Positions 15,981 through 23,239 of a stretch of DNA of 64,000 nucleotides are shown in pieces. The notes under the pieces are model-generated. The model saw only the letters and a list, made by a program, of their open reading frames with translations. It was not told the origin of the DNA and ran no database searches. Numbering within the stretch: position 1 is the first letter of the stretch; every line of letters begins with the position of its first letter. Both the position numbers and the translations under genes were made by a program. The DNA is from Spirosoma sordidisoli (lineage in GTDB: Bacteria; Bacteroidota; Bacteroidia; Cytophagales; Spirosomataceae), in the NCBI RefSeq assembly GCF_004138325.1, contig NZ_SBLB01000001.1:372001-436000 (forward strand), given 5' to 3'.

Positions 15981-16781
15981 TTAAATCAGGATGTCGCCCA
16001 CCAGATAGAGTTGCACCTGCCCGGCAATATCGACCCGTTCGCCGTTGAGTTTGCAGCGCAGGTAACCGCCCCGCTGCGAAAGTTGGCGGGCCGTTAGTTC
16101 GTTTTTTCCCAGCTGTTCGGCCCAGTAGGGTGTCAGGGTAGTATGGGCCGAACCCGTTACGGGGTCTTCATCGATGCCGGACTGAGGGCCGAAGAAGCGG
16201 GACACGAAATCGACGCCACTATCGGCATCGCCCGGCGCCGTTACGATCACGCCCCGGGCCGGTACGGTGGCCATCTCCCGGAAATCGGGGGTCAGCGCTT
16301 CAATCTGTTCCTGACTTTCGTAAATCAACAGGTAGTCCGTTTTCCCTCTGTACACCGCCCGGGGTTTTTCGCCCAGGCTGGCTACCAGCGCGGGCGGCTG
16401 CACATTCGCTTTGTGAACAATATCGGCCGGGAAGTCGAGCGTGAGCCAGCCATCATCACCGCGGCATACCTTGAGCAGGCCGCTGCGCGACTCAAAGAAA
16501 ATCTGGTCGGTATCCGGTTTCTCTTCCAGATAAAAGACAACATGCCCGGTTGCCAGGGTCGCATGACCACACAGGTCGACCTCTACCGTTGGCGTAAACC
16601 ACCGGATATGGAAGGTAGCGTCCTGATCGGTTTGTACGTAAAAGGCCGTTTCGGCCAGGTTGTTTTCAGCCGCAATTCGCTGCATCTGGTCGTCAGGGAG
16701 CCAGGCTGGAAGCGCCACCACAGCGGCCGGATTGCCAGCAAACAGCTGGTCGGAGAAAGCGTCAAGCTGATAAATTTTCAT
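15981..16781 (-). CDS. PhzF family isomerase/epimerase-like protein
   Basis: Protein of 266 residues starting M-K-I-Y-Q-L-D-A-F, with F-A-G-N-P-A-A-V-V near residue 15, the catalytic-type glutamate in N-N-L-A-E-T-A-F, the motif V-D-L-C-G-H-A-T-L-A-T-G, and near the end F-F-G-P-Q-S-G-I-D-E-D-P-V-T-G-S-A-H. These mark the PhzF/DapF-like double hot-dog fold. Named members isomerise trans-2,3-dihydro-3-hydroxyanthranilate in phenazine synthesis, but most, like this one, are far from any phenazine operon and have unknown substrates. It is last in a minus-strand group starting with the YCII gene at 18495; the gap to the HAD gene is 28 bp. Confidence 0.92.
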   Translation of the reverse strand: MKIYQLDAFSDQLFAGNPAAVVALPAWLPDDQMQRIAAENNLAETAFYVQTDQDATFHIRWFTPTVEVDLCGHATLATGHVVFYLEEKPDTDQIFFESRSGLLKVCRGDDGWLTLDFPADIVHKANVQPPALVASLGEKPRAVYRGKTDYLLIYESQEQIEALTPDFREMATVPARGVIVTAPGDADSGVDFVSRFFGPQSGIDEDPVTGSAHTTLTPYWAEQLGKNELTARQLSQRGGYLRCKLNGERVDIAGQVQLYLVGDILI

Positions 16782-16809
16782 AAGGGGTGACCGGGTTCTA
16801 TGGTTCTAT

Positions 16810-17493
16810 TCAGGAATAGTGCTTTATAGACTGCAACTGTTCGAACAGCTGCGGGGTAAACTGGGTAAGCGATGGTAGTATCAGATCGGCCAGGGCAAAC
16901 TTCGGGTCGCGGATTTCAAATTCGGCCGGTACCGCTACCGTTCGCATACCAGCCGCATGGGCCGAGGCCAGCCCCGTACCCGAGTCTTCGAACGCCAGAC
17001 ACCGGGCCGGATCGATACCCAGTTTACGGGCCGCCCCAAGATACACATCGGGCGCAGGCTTGTTCCGTTTTTCCAGCGTAGCCGAATGCCAGAGCACCAG
17101 CCTGTCGCGAATACCCATCCGGTTAACGACTACTTCGATAAGACTCATCGGCGAGGCCGAGGCTATAGCCGTAGCCACACCCCGTTCGGCGAAGAAGTCG
17201 AGTATGGCCAGAGCGCCCGGCATCGGTTCGGCTAGCTGGCCAATCCGTTCGTGAGCGCCCTCGGTAATGGTAGCCCCGATTTCGGATCGGCTGTGGCCGG
17301 GCGTTTCGACCCAGGGGCTGCGTCCGTACCAGTAGTCGACAACGGCTGGTATGGGCATGCCTGTCGTTTGCATACACTCTTCGTCGGTGAGGTTCAGCCC
17401 TACGGTCCGAAAAACCTCCTGCTCTACTGACCGCCAGTGGGGTTCTGAGTCCACCAGCAGCCCATCCATATCAAAAATAGCTGCGTGTATCAA
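16810..17493 (-). CDS. HAD-superfamily sugar-phosphate phosphatase (HxpB-like)
   Basis: Protein of 227 residues with the HAD motifs in order: I F-D-M-D-G-L-L-V-D-S-E-P at the start, II A-I-A-S-A-S, III K-P-A-P-D-V-Y-L, IV L-A-F-E-D-S-G-T-G. The D-M-D-G-L-L-V-D-S-E-P opening and the cap domain place it in the beta-phosphoglucomutase/2-deoxyglucose-6-phosphatase group; the S-A-S-P-M motif II resembles hexitol phosphatase HxpB (YniC). It probably hydrolyses a sugar or polyol phosphate in the cytoplasm. It follows the hypothetical gene by 4 bp, so both are in one transcript. Confidence 0.9.
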   Translation of the reverse strand: MIHAAIFDMDGLLVDSEPHWRSVEQEVFRTVGLNLTDEECMQTTGMPIPAVVDYWYGRSPWVETPGHSRSEIGATITEGAHERIGQLAEPMPGALAILDFFAERGVATAIASASPMSLIEVVVNRMGIRDRLVLWHSATLEKRNKPAPDVYLGAARKLGIDPARCLAFEDSGTGLASAHAAGMRTVAVPAEFEIRDPKFALADLILPSLTQFTPQLFEQLQSIKHYS

Positions 17494-17497
17494 CGTA

Positions 17498-18208
17498 CTA
17501 GAGTCTCACCATAACCTGGGAGACAGTTGGGTTAAGCGTTTGCATGACCGGATTGCTGCTTGCAAAGGGCCGGTCGCCCATGACCTGTTCGGCCAGCTTC
17601 TGGTCGTTCACCGGGGCCGAATCGATCGAAAACCGAACACTGAGGAGCGAAAGCTGTCCTTTTGGTTGTAATACTCCCCCCTGCCAGTCGCCCACCAGGC
17701 CACCCATGTCCCAGCCGAAGCCGTAGAGCTGGAAGGGCCGACCGTTAATTGTCTCGACTTCGCGCAGGGTACTACCAATTTTCAGTCCATTTTCCAGCGC
17801 CCAGCGCGAGGGTTTGCCCGAGCGACCACTCTTTTGGTGCGACGGTCGTAACAGAATAGCGTCGGGTTTACTGAATGTCCTGGTATCTTTCCAGATAATT
17901 TCTGCCTGATCAGGTGTGCCGCGAAACAGGGTGGTGCCAACGGTCGTCTCGCCCTCGGCCACGTAGATGGTATCATGCGTCACAACAGCCGGGCCTAGGC
18001 GGGCCATCAGCGAGGCTTCGGTAGAGGTAGCCGTGATGGTACCGACCCGTTTGCCGGGAACGATCAGAAAAGCCCTGGCGTCGATTGGCTGGCGGCTGGT
18101 TGCGGTGGCAGCCGCAACTGGTTCTGTGTTTGTTGTATCGGCCCGTTGCCGGCACGATTCTGCCAGCCAGGCCACCGTTGTCAGTAGGAAAAGCGTAGTA
18201 CGAAACAT
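17498..18208 (-). CDS. Secreted protein of unknown function
   Basis: Protein of 236 residues from ATG 18208; a GTG at 18214 would add two codons and overlap the preceding stop. There is a hydrophobic N terminus then A-E-S-C, a weak lipobox, then a low-complexity linker (T-N-T-E-P-V-A-A-A-T-A-T-S-R-Q). The remainder contains I-V-P-G-K-R-V-G-T-I-T, V-A-E-G-E-T-T-V-G-T-T-L-F and G-F-G-W-D-M-G-G, a pattern seen in conserved Bacteroidota proteins of unknown role; I do not recognise a named domain. It is probably outer-membrane- or periplasm-attached. It lies in an operon with the YCII gene upstream (5-bp gap) and the HAD gene downstream (4-bp gap). Confidence 0.8.
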   Translation of the reverse strand: MFRTTLFLLTTVAWLAESCRQRADTTNTEPVAAATATSRQPIDARAFLIVPGKRVGTITATSTEASLMARLGPAVVTHDTIYVAEGETTVGTTLFRGTPDQAEIIWKDTRTFSKPDAILLRPSHQKSGRSGKPSRWALENGLKIGSTLREVETINGRPFQLYGFGWDMGGLVGDWQGGVLQPKGQLSLLSVRFSIDSAPVNDQKLAEQVMGDRPFASSNPVMQTLNPTVSQVMVRL

Positions 18209-18213
18209 AATCA

Positions 18214-18495
18214 CTAGACGTCAGCCTGGCGAAACGGTTTTACATCGATGCGGTCCCAGACGCGTTCAACGATATAGGGATCGGTGAGCAGATACTGCCG
18301 GAGCTGCTCGTCAGACTCCAGTTCCAGCATAAGCATAGAACCGATCATTTGCCCATCGGGGTCGAGCAGTGCCCCGCCCAGAATGAACTGCCCGTTGGCC
18401 TTGAGTTGACGAACATAATCGAGGTGGGCGGGCCGAACAGCCATACGCCGGTCCAGACTGGCAGGGTGATCATACGCGTGGATGACGTATTTCAT
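18214..18495 (-). CDS. YCII-related protein
   Basis: Protein of 93 residues from ATG 18495. The frame is open to 18576 but the extra part lies over the CPBP promoter on the other strand and does not resemble the family. The sequence M-K-Y-V-I-H-A-Y-D opens the YCII ferredoxin-like fold, with R-P-A-H-L-D-Y-V-R-Q-L (the conserved His) and G-G-A-L-L-D-P-D-G-Q-M-I-G-S in the middle, then L-L-T-D-P-Y-I. YCII proteins are small, dimeric and of unclear catalytic role. First gene of a four-gene minus-strand operon. Confidence 0.88.
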   Translation of the reverse strand: MKYVIHAYDHPASLDRRMAVRPAHLDYVRQLKANGQFILGGALLDPDGQMIGSMLMLELESDEQLRQYLLTDPYIVERVWDRIDVKPFRQADV

Positions 18496-18577
18496 GAGCT
18501 TCAAATTCGCGGGTTGTGTGGCAAGATACCATCTTTCGCCGTTTTCATCCCATAGTCCAGCGGGTTCGTCCCACATT

Positions 18578-18609
18578 TTTGTCGTGCCCGGCCGGGTACT
18601 TTAGTTTTG
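18578..18609 (+). promoter_or_regulatory. Consensus promoter for the CPBP gene
   Basis: TTTG at 18578-18581, 20 bp, TAGTTTTG at 18602-18609: a full match to the Bacteroidota sigma-A form, 39 bp before the ATG at 18649. Confidence 0.75.
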
Positions 18610-18648
18610 CGTCATTCTTACCAAAACACCTATATAGATCGCCTTTTC

Positions 18649-19473
18649 ATGGAAACGAATTTCAGATCAACCGATTTTCCGACAAACGCCCCGCCGAGTG
18701 CTACGCCAACGCCCTATCCGTCGCTGCTGCAGGCCTGGGGCCTGATTGGTCTGCTGCTGCTGGCCGGCATTCCGGCCGCTCTGCCGTCGTTACTCATCAG
18801 CCAGCTGGCCCCCGACCTGAAAGCCGTTGGCGACACCCTGGCCTACATACTGGCCTTTAGCCTGACCATCTGGTTTGCGTTCCGGCAGCGCCGGTCGTCG
18901 GCTCTTTCGTTTGCTCCGGTAGCGCCGGCGGTATTTCCGCTCGTGGCGCTGGGTACGGTGGCGCTGGGTCTGCTGATCGAACCCCTGACCTCGGTACTGC
19001 CCACGCCCGACTGGCTCGAGCAGCTTATGCGGGATGCGTTTACCAAAGACGCCATTTTTTCGGCGGTCGTCTGCGCGCCCATCCTGGAGGAGATTCTGCT
19101 ACGGGGCATTATCACCGACGGGTTTCTGAAACGCTATTCGCCCACCCAAGCCATTGTCTGGTCGGCCGTTATCTTCGGGGTGATGCACCTCAATCCGGTA
19201 CAGACAGTGGGTGCTACGCTGCTGGGGCTGGCGCTGGGCTGGTTGTATTACCGCACCCGATCGTTGTGGCCCTGTATCTTTTTACATTTCGTCAATAATA
19301 GTATCGGATCGCTGGGTTTGTACTTCGACGAGTCGCCCGATATGAGCGTTAATTACACACAACAGTGGATCGGCGACAACAATCTGTACGTGGCTTTGCT
19401 GGTCGTTGCGGCCGTTAGTTGCTACGGGGTCTATCGGGCACTCGACCGGATACTCCCTCAGCAACCGGCCTGA
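18649..19473 (+). CDS. CPBP family intramembrane protease
   Basis: Protein of 274 residues from ATG 18649; the upstream TTG at 18607 lies inside the promoter box and is not a start. It has seven or eight membrane segments. The CPBP (CAAX protease and bacteriocin-processing) signature is complete: E147-E148-x3-R152 in I-L-E-E-I-L-L-R-G, His180 in G-V-M-H-L-N-P, and His213-x3-N in F-L-H-F-V-N-N. Members are inner-membrane glutamic proteases; the substrate is unknown. A LytS-type kinase gene follows 41 bp downstream and may be co-transcribed. Confidence 0.93.
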   Translation: METNFRSTDFPTNAPPSATPTPYPSLLQAWGLIGLLLLAGIPAALPSLLISQLAPDLKAVGDTLAYILAFSLTIWFAFRQRRSSALSFAPVAPAVFPLVALGTVALGLLIEPLTSVLPTPDWLEQLMRDAFTKDAIFSAVVCAPILEEILLRGIITDGFLKRYSPTQAIVWSAVIFGVMHLNPVQTVGATLLGLALGWLYYRTRSLWPCIFLHFVNNSIGSLGLYFDESPDMSVNYTQQWIGDNNLYVALLVVAAVSCYGVYRALDRILPQQPA

Positions 19474-19514
19474 TTCCCTTCCTCCATTCAGTATCGATTC
19501 TGTTTTTATACCCG

Positions 19515-20624
19515 ATGAAGCCCCTTTCCTTATCGCTGAGGCTCCCCCTTCCGTCAGTTGTCAAACGATTCGTCGTGAACCGGGAGGTTCGTTTACTCCT
19601 GATTCACCTGCTCATCTGGGTAACCGTTAGCCTGGTTCAGTACTACCTGATGATTCGGTTTGTACCCGCCGGTAAAGCCCCCGCCGGTACAGCCGTCATC
19701 TATCAGTACGCCAGTCAGCCATTTGTGTACCTCCAGATCACGCTGCTGATGAATCTGATCTTCGTGATTTGCGTACACGGCTGCTACTGGTTCTACCGGT
19801 GGGTATTCGACCGGGACCGCCGTTGGAGCGCCCCCGTATTTTTCGGGTTTGCGGTAGCCCTCTTCATCGGGTTTGCCTTTCTGATGGGTATTTACGCCGG
19901 TATCTTCGAGCGGCATATCGACCAGGCCATGGTCGTCAGCAGCGTTAGTTTTTCGTGGGTATACGCCCTCGTATTCACGTTCGTTCGGGCCTACCGGCAA
20001 CAAAAACGCGATCAGCAGCGCTTGATCCAGCAAAAGACGCAGGCCGAACTGGCAGCCCTGAAAGCCCAGGTGAACCCCCATTTTCTGTTCAACACGCTGA
20101 ATAATCTCTACGGCACCGCCCTCACCGGCGACTCGGACCGAACGGCGGTCGGTATCGAACACCTGTCGGGGGTAATGCGGCACATGGTCGAAGAGTCCAA
20201 ACGCGACCGGACACCCATCGGCAAAGAGATCAAGTTTCTGGAAGACACCATCGAGCTGCACCAGATGCGCATACCGCGGCTCGACACCATCCGGATTCAG
20301 TCCATCATGCGCTGGGACGGCCTGCAGGCCGAGATTGCCCCGCTGCTGCTGGTATCGTTCATCGAAAATGCCTTCAAGTACGGCATCAGCATGAGCCAGC
20401 CCTGCTTTGTCGACATCCGACTCACTGTAGAGCAGGGCCAGCTGTCGTTCCGATGCCGCAACAGCATTATCCCAACCAACCGGCTCGGCGCCAGTACCGG
20501 CACCGGCATAGACAATGTACAGCAGCGCCTGGCCCTGCTGTACCCCAAGCGGCATACCCTTACGATTCAGGAAGAAAACGACGTGTTTGACGTTACCCTG
20601 ACGATTGTGCTCCAAAACAGCTAA
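19515..20624 (+). CDS. LytS/YehU-type sensor histidine kinase
   Basis: Protein of 369 residues from ATG 19515; the open frame begins at 19419 but the earlier part overlaps the CPBP gene and is not family-like. It has four membrane helices in residues about 15-155, then the His_kinase domain with phospho-accepting His189 in Q-V-N-P-H-F-L-F-N-T-L-N-N-L. The ATP-binding part has L-L-V-S-F-I-E-N-A-F-K-Y-G and G-T-G-I-D-N-V-Q-Q-R-L. Kinases of this class normally pair with a LytTR response regulator encoded next to them, but none is present within the flanking genes (S9 peptidase follows, CPBP precedes). The partner must be elsewhere or lost. Confidence 0.93.
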   Translation: MKPLSLSLRLPLPSVVKRFVVNREVRLLLIHLLIWVTVSLVQYYLMIRFVPAGKAPAGTAVIYQYASQPFVYLQITLLMNLIFVICVHGCYWFYRWVFDRDRRWSAPVFFGFAVALFIGFAFLMGIYAGIFERHIDQAMVVSSVSFSWVYALVFTFVRAYRQQKRDQQRLIQQKTQAELAALKAQVNPHFLFNTLNNLYGTALTGDSDRTAVGIEHLSGVMRHMVEESKRDRTPIGKEIKFLEDTIELHQMRIPRLDTIRIQSIMRWDGLQAEIAPLLLVSFIENAFKYGISMSQPCFVDIRLTVEQGQLSFRCRNSIIPTNRLGASTGTGIDNVQQRLALLYPKRHTLTIQEENDVFDVTLTIVLQNS

Positions 20625-20687
20625 CGCCTTCGGCATTTCTTGCTAATTTCCGGCTTTCAAGCCTGTTTTCCCCATGTCCTTCTGTCT

Positions 20688-23117
20688 ATGACCCGCTTCT
20701 CTGGCTGGCCGCTTCTGCTGTTGACGGCCGCAGCATCGGCGCAGCCGACTCCCCCATCACGACCTACCCTCACCGTCGAAACCATCATGCAGGACCCCAG
20801 GGGATGGGTAGGCACCTCCCCCTCCAGCCCCTTCTGGTCCGACGACTCCAAAACGCTGTACTTCAGCTGGAACCCGACCCGCGAACCGGGCGACTCGCTT
20901 TACAAGGTAACCTTTAGCGCGGGTAAAACCCTGGCCCCGACAAAACCGCTTAAAGTCAGCCCGACCGAAAGACGAACCCTGGCCACTCCGCCCAACGCCG
21001 TCTTTAACCAGGCCCGCACCCAGCGACTCTTTGAACGCCAGGGCGATCTGTTTCTGGTGGATGTAAAGACCAATGCGCAACGACAGCTGACCAATACCGT
21101 CGAGACCGAGAGCGACCCGGCCTGGATTCAGTCGGGGTCGGCGGGTGCCGGGCAGCGGATCGTTTTTCGGCGTAGCCCGAACCTGTTCAGCCTCGACCTC
21201 TCCACCGGTCTCCTCACCCAGCTAACCGATTTCAAAACCGGATCGAAGAAGGGCGACCCCAAACTGACCGACGAAGAGAAATTCCTGAAGGCCGATCAGC
21301 TGCGCCTGTCGGCCGTACTTGCCGAACGAAAAGCGAAGAAAGACGCTGCCGACCGCATCACGAAGGCCGACCGCCCCCGCCGGCCGAAAGAGATCTACCT
21401 CGACGATAAGCAGCTCGTGAACCCGCTGCTCAGCCCCGACGGTCGGTTTATCACCTACCGGCTATCCCGGTCGGCCAGCGCCAAAACGACCTTTGTGCCC
21501 AATTATGTTACAGAATCGGGCTATACCGAAGACATTCCGGGCCGCACGAAAGTAGGCGCTCCGCTGGCAGCCCAGGAGTTTTTCGTTTATGACATCCAGA
21601 AAGATACCGTTCGCAGCGTACCGACAAAGGAGATTCCGGGTATTACCGATCGGCCGGCCTTTCTGAAAGCCGGCAGCAAAGCCGATACCAGCCGGAAAGC
21701 CCGGCCCGTTGTCATTAGCGGCCCCGTCTGGTCAGAGGATGGGAAACTGGCCGTTGTGGTCGTTCGGTCGCAGGACAACAAAGACCGCTGGATCATGCGG
21801 CTCGACCTGGCCGACAGCCCCCAGTTAACCCTGCTCGACCGCCAGCACGACGATGCCTGGATTGGCGGTCCGGGGGTCGGCCCAAACGGCGGTACGGGTA
21901 ATCTCGGCTTCCTGGCCGATAACCAGACCATCTGGTTCCAGTCTGAGGCCGATGGCTATTCGCACATCTATACAGTAAACGTACTGACCCAAGCCCGTAA
22001 GCAACTGACATCGGGCAAATTTGAGGTGCAGCAGGCGTTTCTATCCAGAGACAAAACGCACTTTTTTCTGCAAACCAACGAAGTGCATCCCGGCGAGCAG
22101 CACTTTTACCGGATGCCCGCTACGGGTGGCGCCCGTACCCGGCTCACTACCATGACCGGAGCCAATGATGTGACGCTGTCGCCCGACGAAACCCGACTGG
22201 CTATCCGCTACTCGGGCAGCACCCAACCCTGGGAGCTATACGTGTCGGCGCCGGCCGAACTTCAGTCGGCGACGGCGTCGAAGAAGACCGGCGCCACTCC
22301 AACCCCGATCCGGTTGACCGACTCCCCTACCGACGCGTTTAAAGCTTACCCCTGGCGGGAACCCAATCTGGTTACCATTCCCGCCCGCGACGGGCAGTCG
22401 ATCTACGCCCGGCTCTACAAACCCGAGAAAGCCAATGGCAAGAGTGTGGTGTTTGTACACGGGGCCGGGTATCTGCAAAATGCCCACAAATGGTGGAGCC
22501 AGTACTTCCGCGAGTACATGTTTCATAACCTGCTGACCGATCAGGGCTATACCGTTCTCGACATCGACTACCGGGCCTCGTCAGGTTATGGGCGCGACTG
22601 GCGCACGGGTATCTACCGGCATATGGGCGGTAAAGACCTGACCGATCATGTCGACGCGGCTCAGTGGCTGGTAAAAACGCAGGGAGTCGACGCCAATCGT
22701 ATTGGCATTTATGGCGGCTCGTACGGCGGATTCATTACCCTCATGGCCCTGTTTACCGCGCCTGAAACGTTCAAAGCGGGGGCAGCGCTACGTCCGGTAA
22801 CCGACTGGGCGGCTTATAACCACCCCTACACGGCTAACATTCTGAACGAACCCCAGGCCGACTCACTGGCATACCGGCAATCGTCGCCCATCAATTTTGC
22901 CGAAGGGCTGCGCGGGCATCTGCTCATCTGCCACGGAGTTGTCGACGTAAACGTGCACGCCCAGGATGCCATCCGGCTGGCCCAGCGGCTCATCGAACTG
23001 AAAAAGGAAAACTGGGAGCTGGCTCTGTACCCGGTTGAGGATCACGGCTTCGTAGAACCCACCAGCTGGATGGATGAATACAAACGCATCTTGAAGCTCT
23101 TCAACGAACGGCTTTAG
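20688..23117 (+). CDS. S9 prolyl oligopeptidase family serine peptidase
   Basis: Protein of 809 residues from ATG 20688; an upstream TTG at 20640 is not preferred because M-T-R-F-S-G-W-P-L-L-L-L-T-A-A-A-S-A-Q is a clean signal peptide. The N-terminal beta-propeller covers about residues 25-540. The C-terminal alpha/beta-hydrolase has its triad: Ser678 in Y-G-G-S-Y-G-G-F, Asp753 in G-V-V-D-V-N-V-H, His786 in E-D-H-G-F. It looks like the dipeptidyl/acylaminoacyl peptidase group, removing short peptides in the periplasm. A perfect bidirectional hairpin follows the stop at 23174-23224. It has a 63-bp gap from the kinase gene. Confidence 0.93.
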   Translation: MTRFSGWPLLLLTAAASAQPTPPSRPTLTVETIMQDPRGWVGTSPSSPFWSDDSKTLYFSWNPTREPGDSLYKVTFSAGKTLAPTKPLKVSPTERRTLATPPNAVFNQARTQRLFERQGDLFLVDVKTNAQRQLTNTVETESDPAWIQSGSAGAGQRIVFRRSPNLFSLDLSTGLLTQLTDFKTGSKKGDPKLTDEEKFLKADQLRLSAVLAERKAKKDAADRITKADRPRRPKEIYLDDKQLVNPLLSPDGRFITYRLSRSASAKTTFVPNYVTESGYTEDIPGRTKVGAPLAAQEFFVYDIQKDTVRSVPTKEIPGITDRPAFLKAGSKADTSRKARPVVISGPVWSEDGKLAVVVVRSQDNKDRWIMRLDLADSPQLTLLDRQHDDAWIGGPGVGPNGGTGNLGFLADNQTIWFQSEADGYSHIYTVNVLTQARKQLTSGKFEVQQAFLSRDKTHFFLQTNEVHPGEQHFYRMPATGGARTRLTTMTGANDVTLSPDETRLAIRYSGSTQPWELYVSAPAELQSATASKKTGATPTPIRLTDSPTDAFKAYPWREPNLVTIPARDGQSIYARLYKPEKANGKSVVFVHGAGYLQNAHKWWSQYFREYMFHNLLTDQGYTVLDIDYRASSGYGRDWRTGIYRHMGGKDLTDHVDAAQWLVKTQGVDANRIGIYGGSYGGFITLMALFTAPETFKAGAALRPVTDWAAYNHPYTANILNEPQADSLAYRQSSPINFAEGLRGHLLICHGVVDVNVHAQDAIRLAQRLIELKKENWELALYPVEDHGFVEPTSWMDEYKRILKLFNERL

Positions 23118-23173
23118 ACCAATCCGTTGGACGCAGGCAGGGTATGCCTGCTTTACAGGTATGAGTACGAGGT

Positions 23174-23224
23174 TTCAGGGCATGAAAAAGGAGCAGACTC
23201 GCTGCTCCTTTTTCATGCCCTGAA
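23174..23224. terminator. Bidirectional terminator, 23-bp perfect hairpin
   Basis: Arms 23174-23196 and 23202-23224 pair over 23 bp with a 5-nt loop (actcg). Runs of A and T inside the arms give a T-rich end in both directions. It lies between the S9 peptidase stop (23117) and the convergent SprB-repeat gene stop (23240). Confidence 0.85.
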
Positions 23225-23239
23225 GAATCTCCGTTGCCA

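Noticed and set aside
19593..20636. Long minus-strand open frame (347 codons) opposite the LytS-type kinase
   Set aside because: Antisense shadow: the kinase on the plus strand has clear motifs, while this frame has no family sequence.
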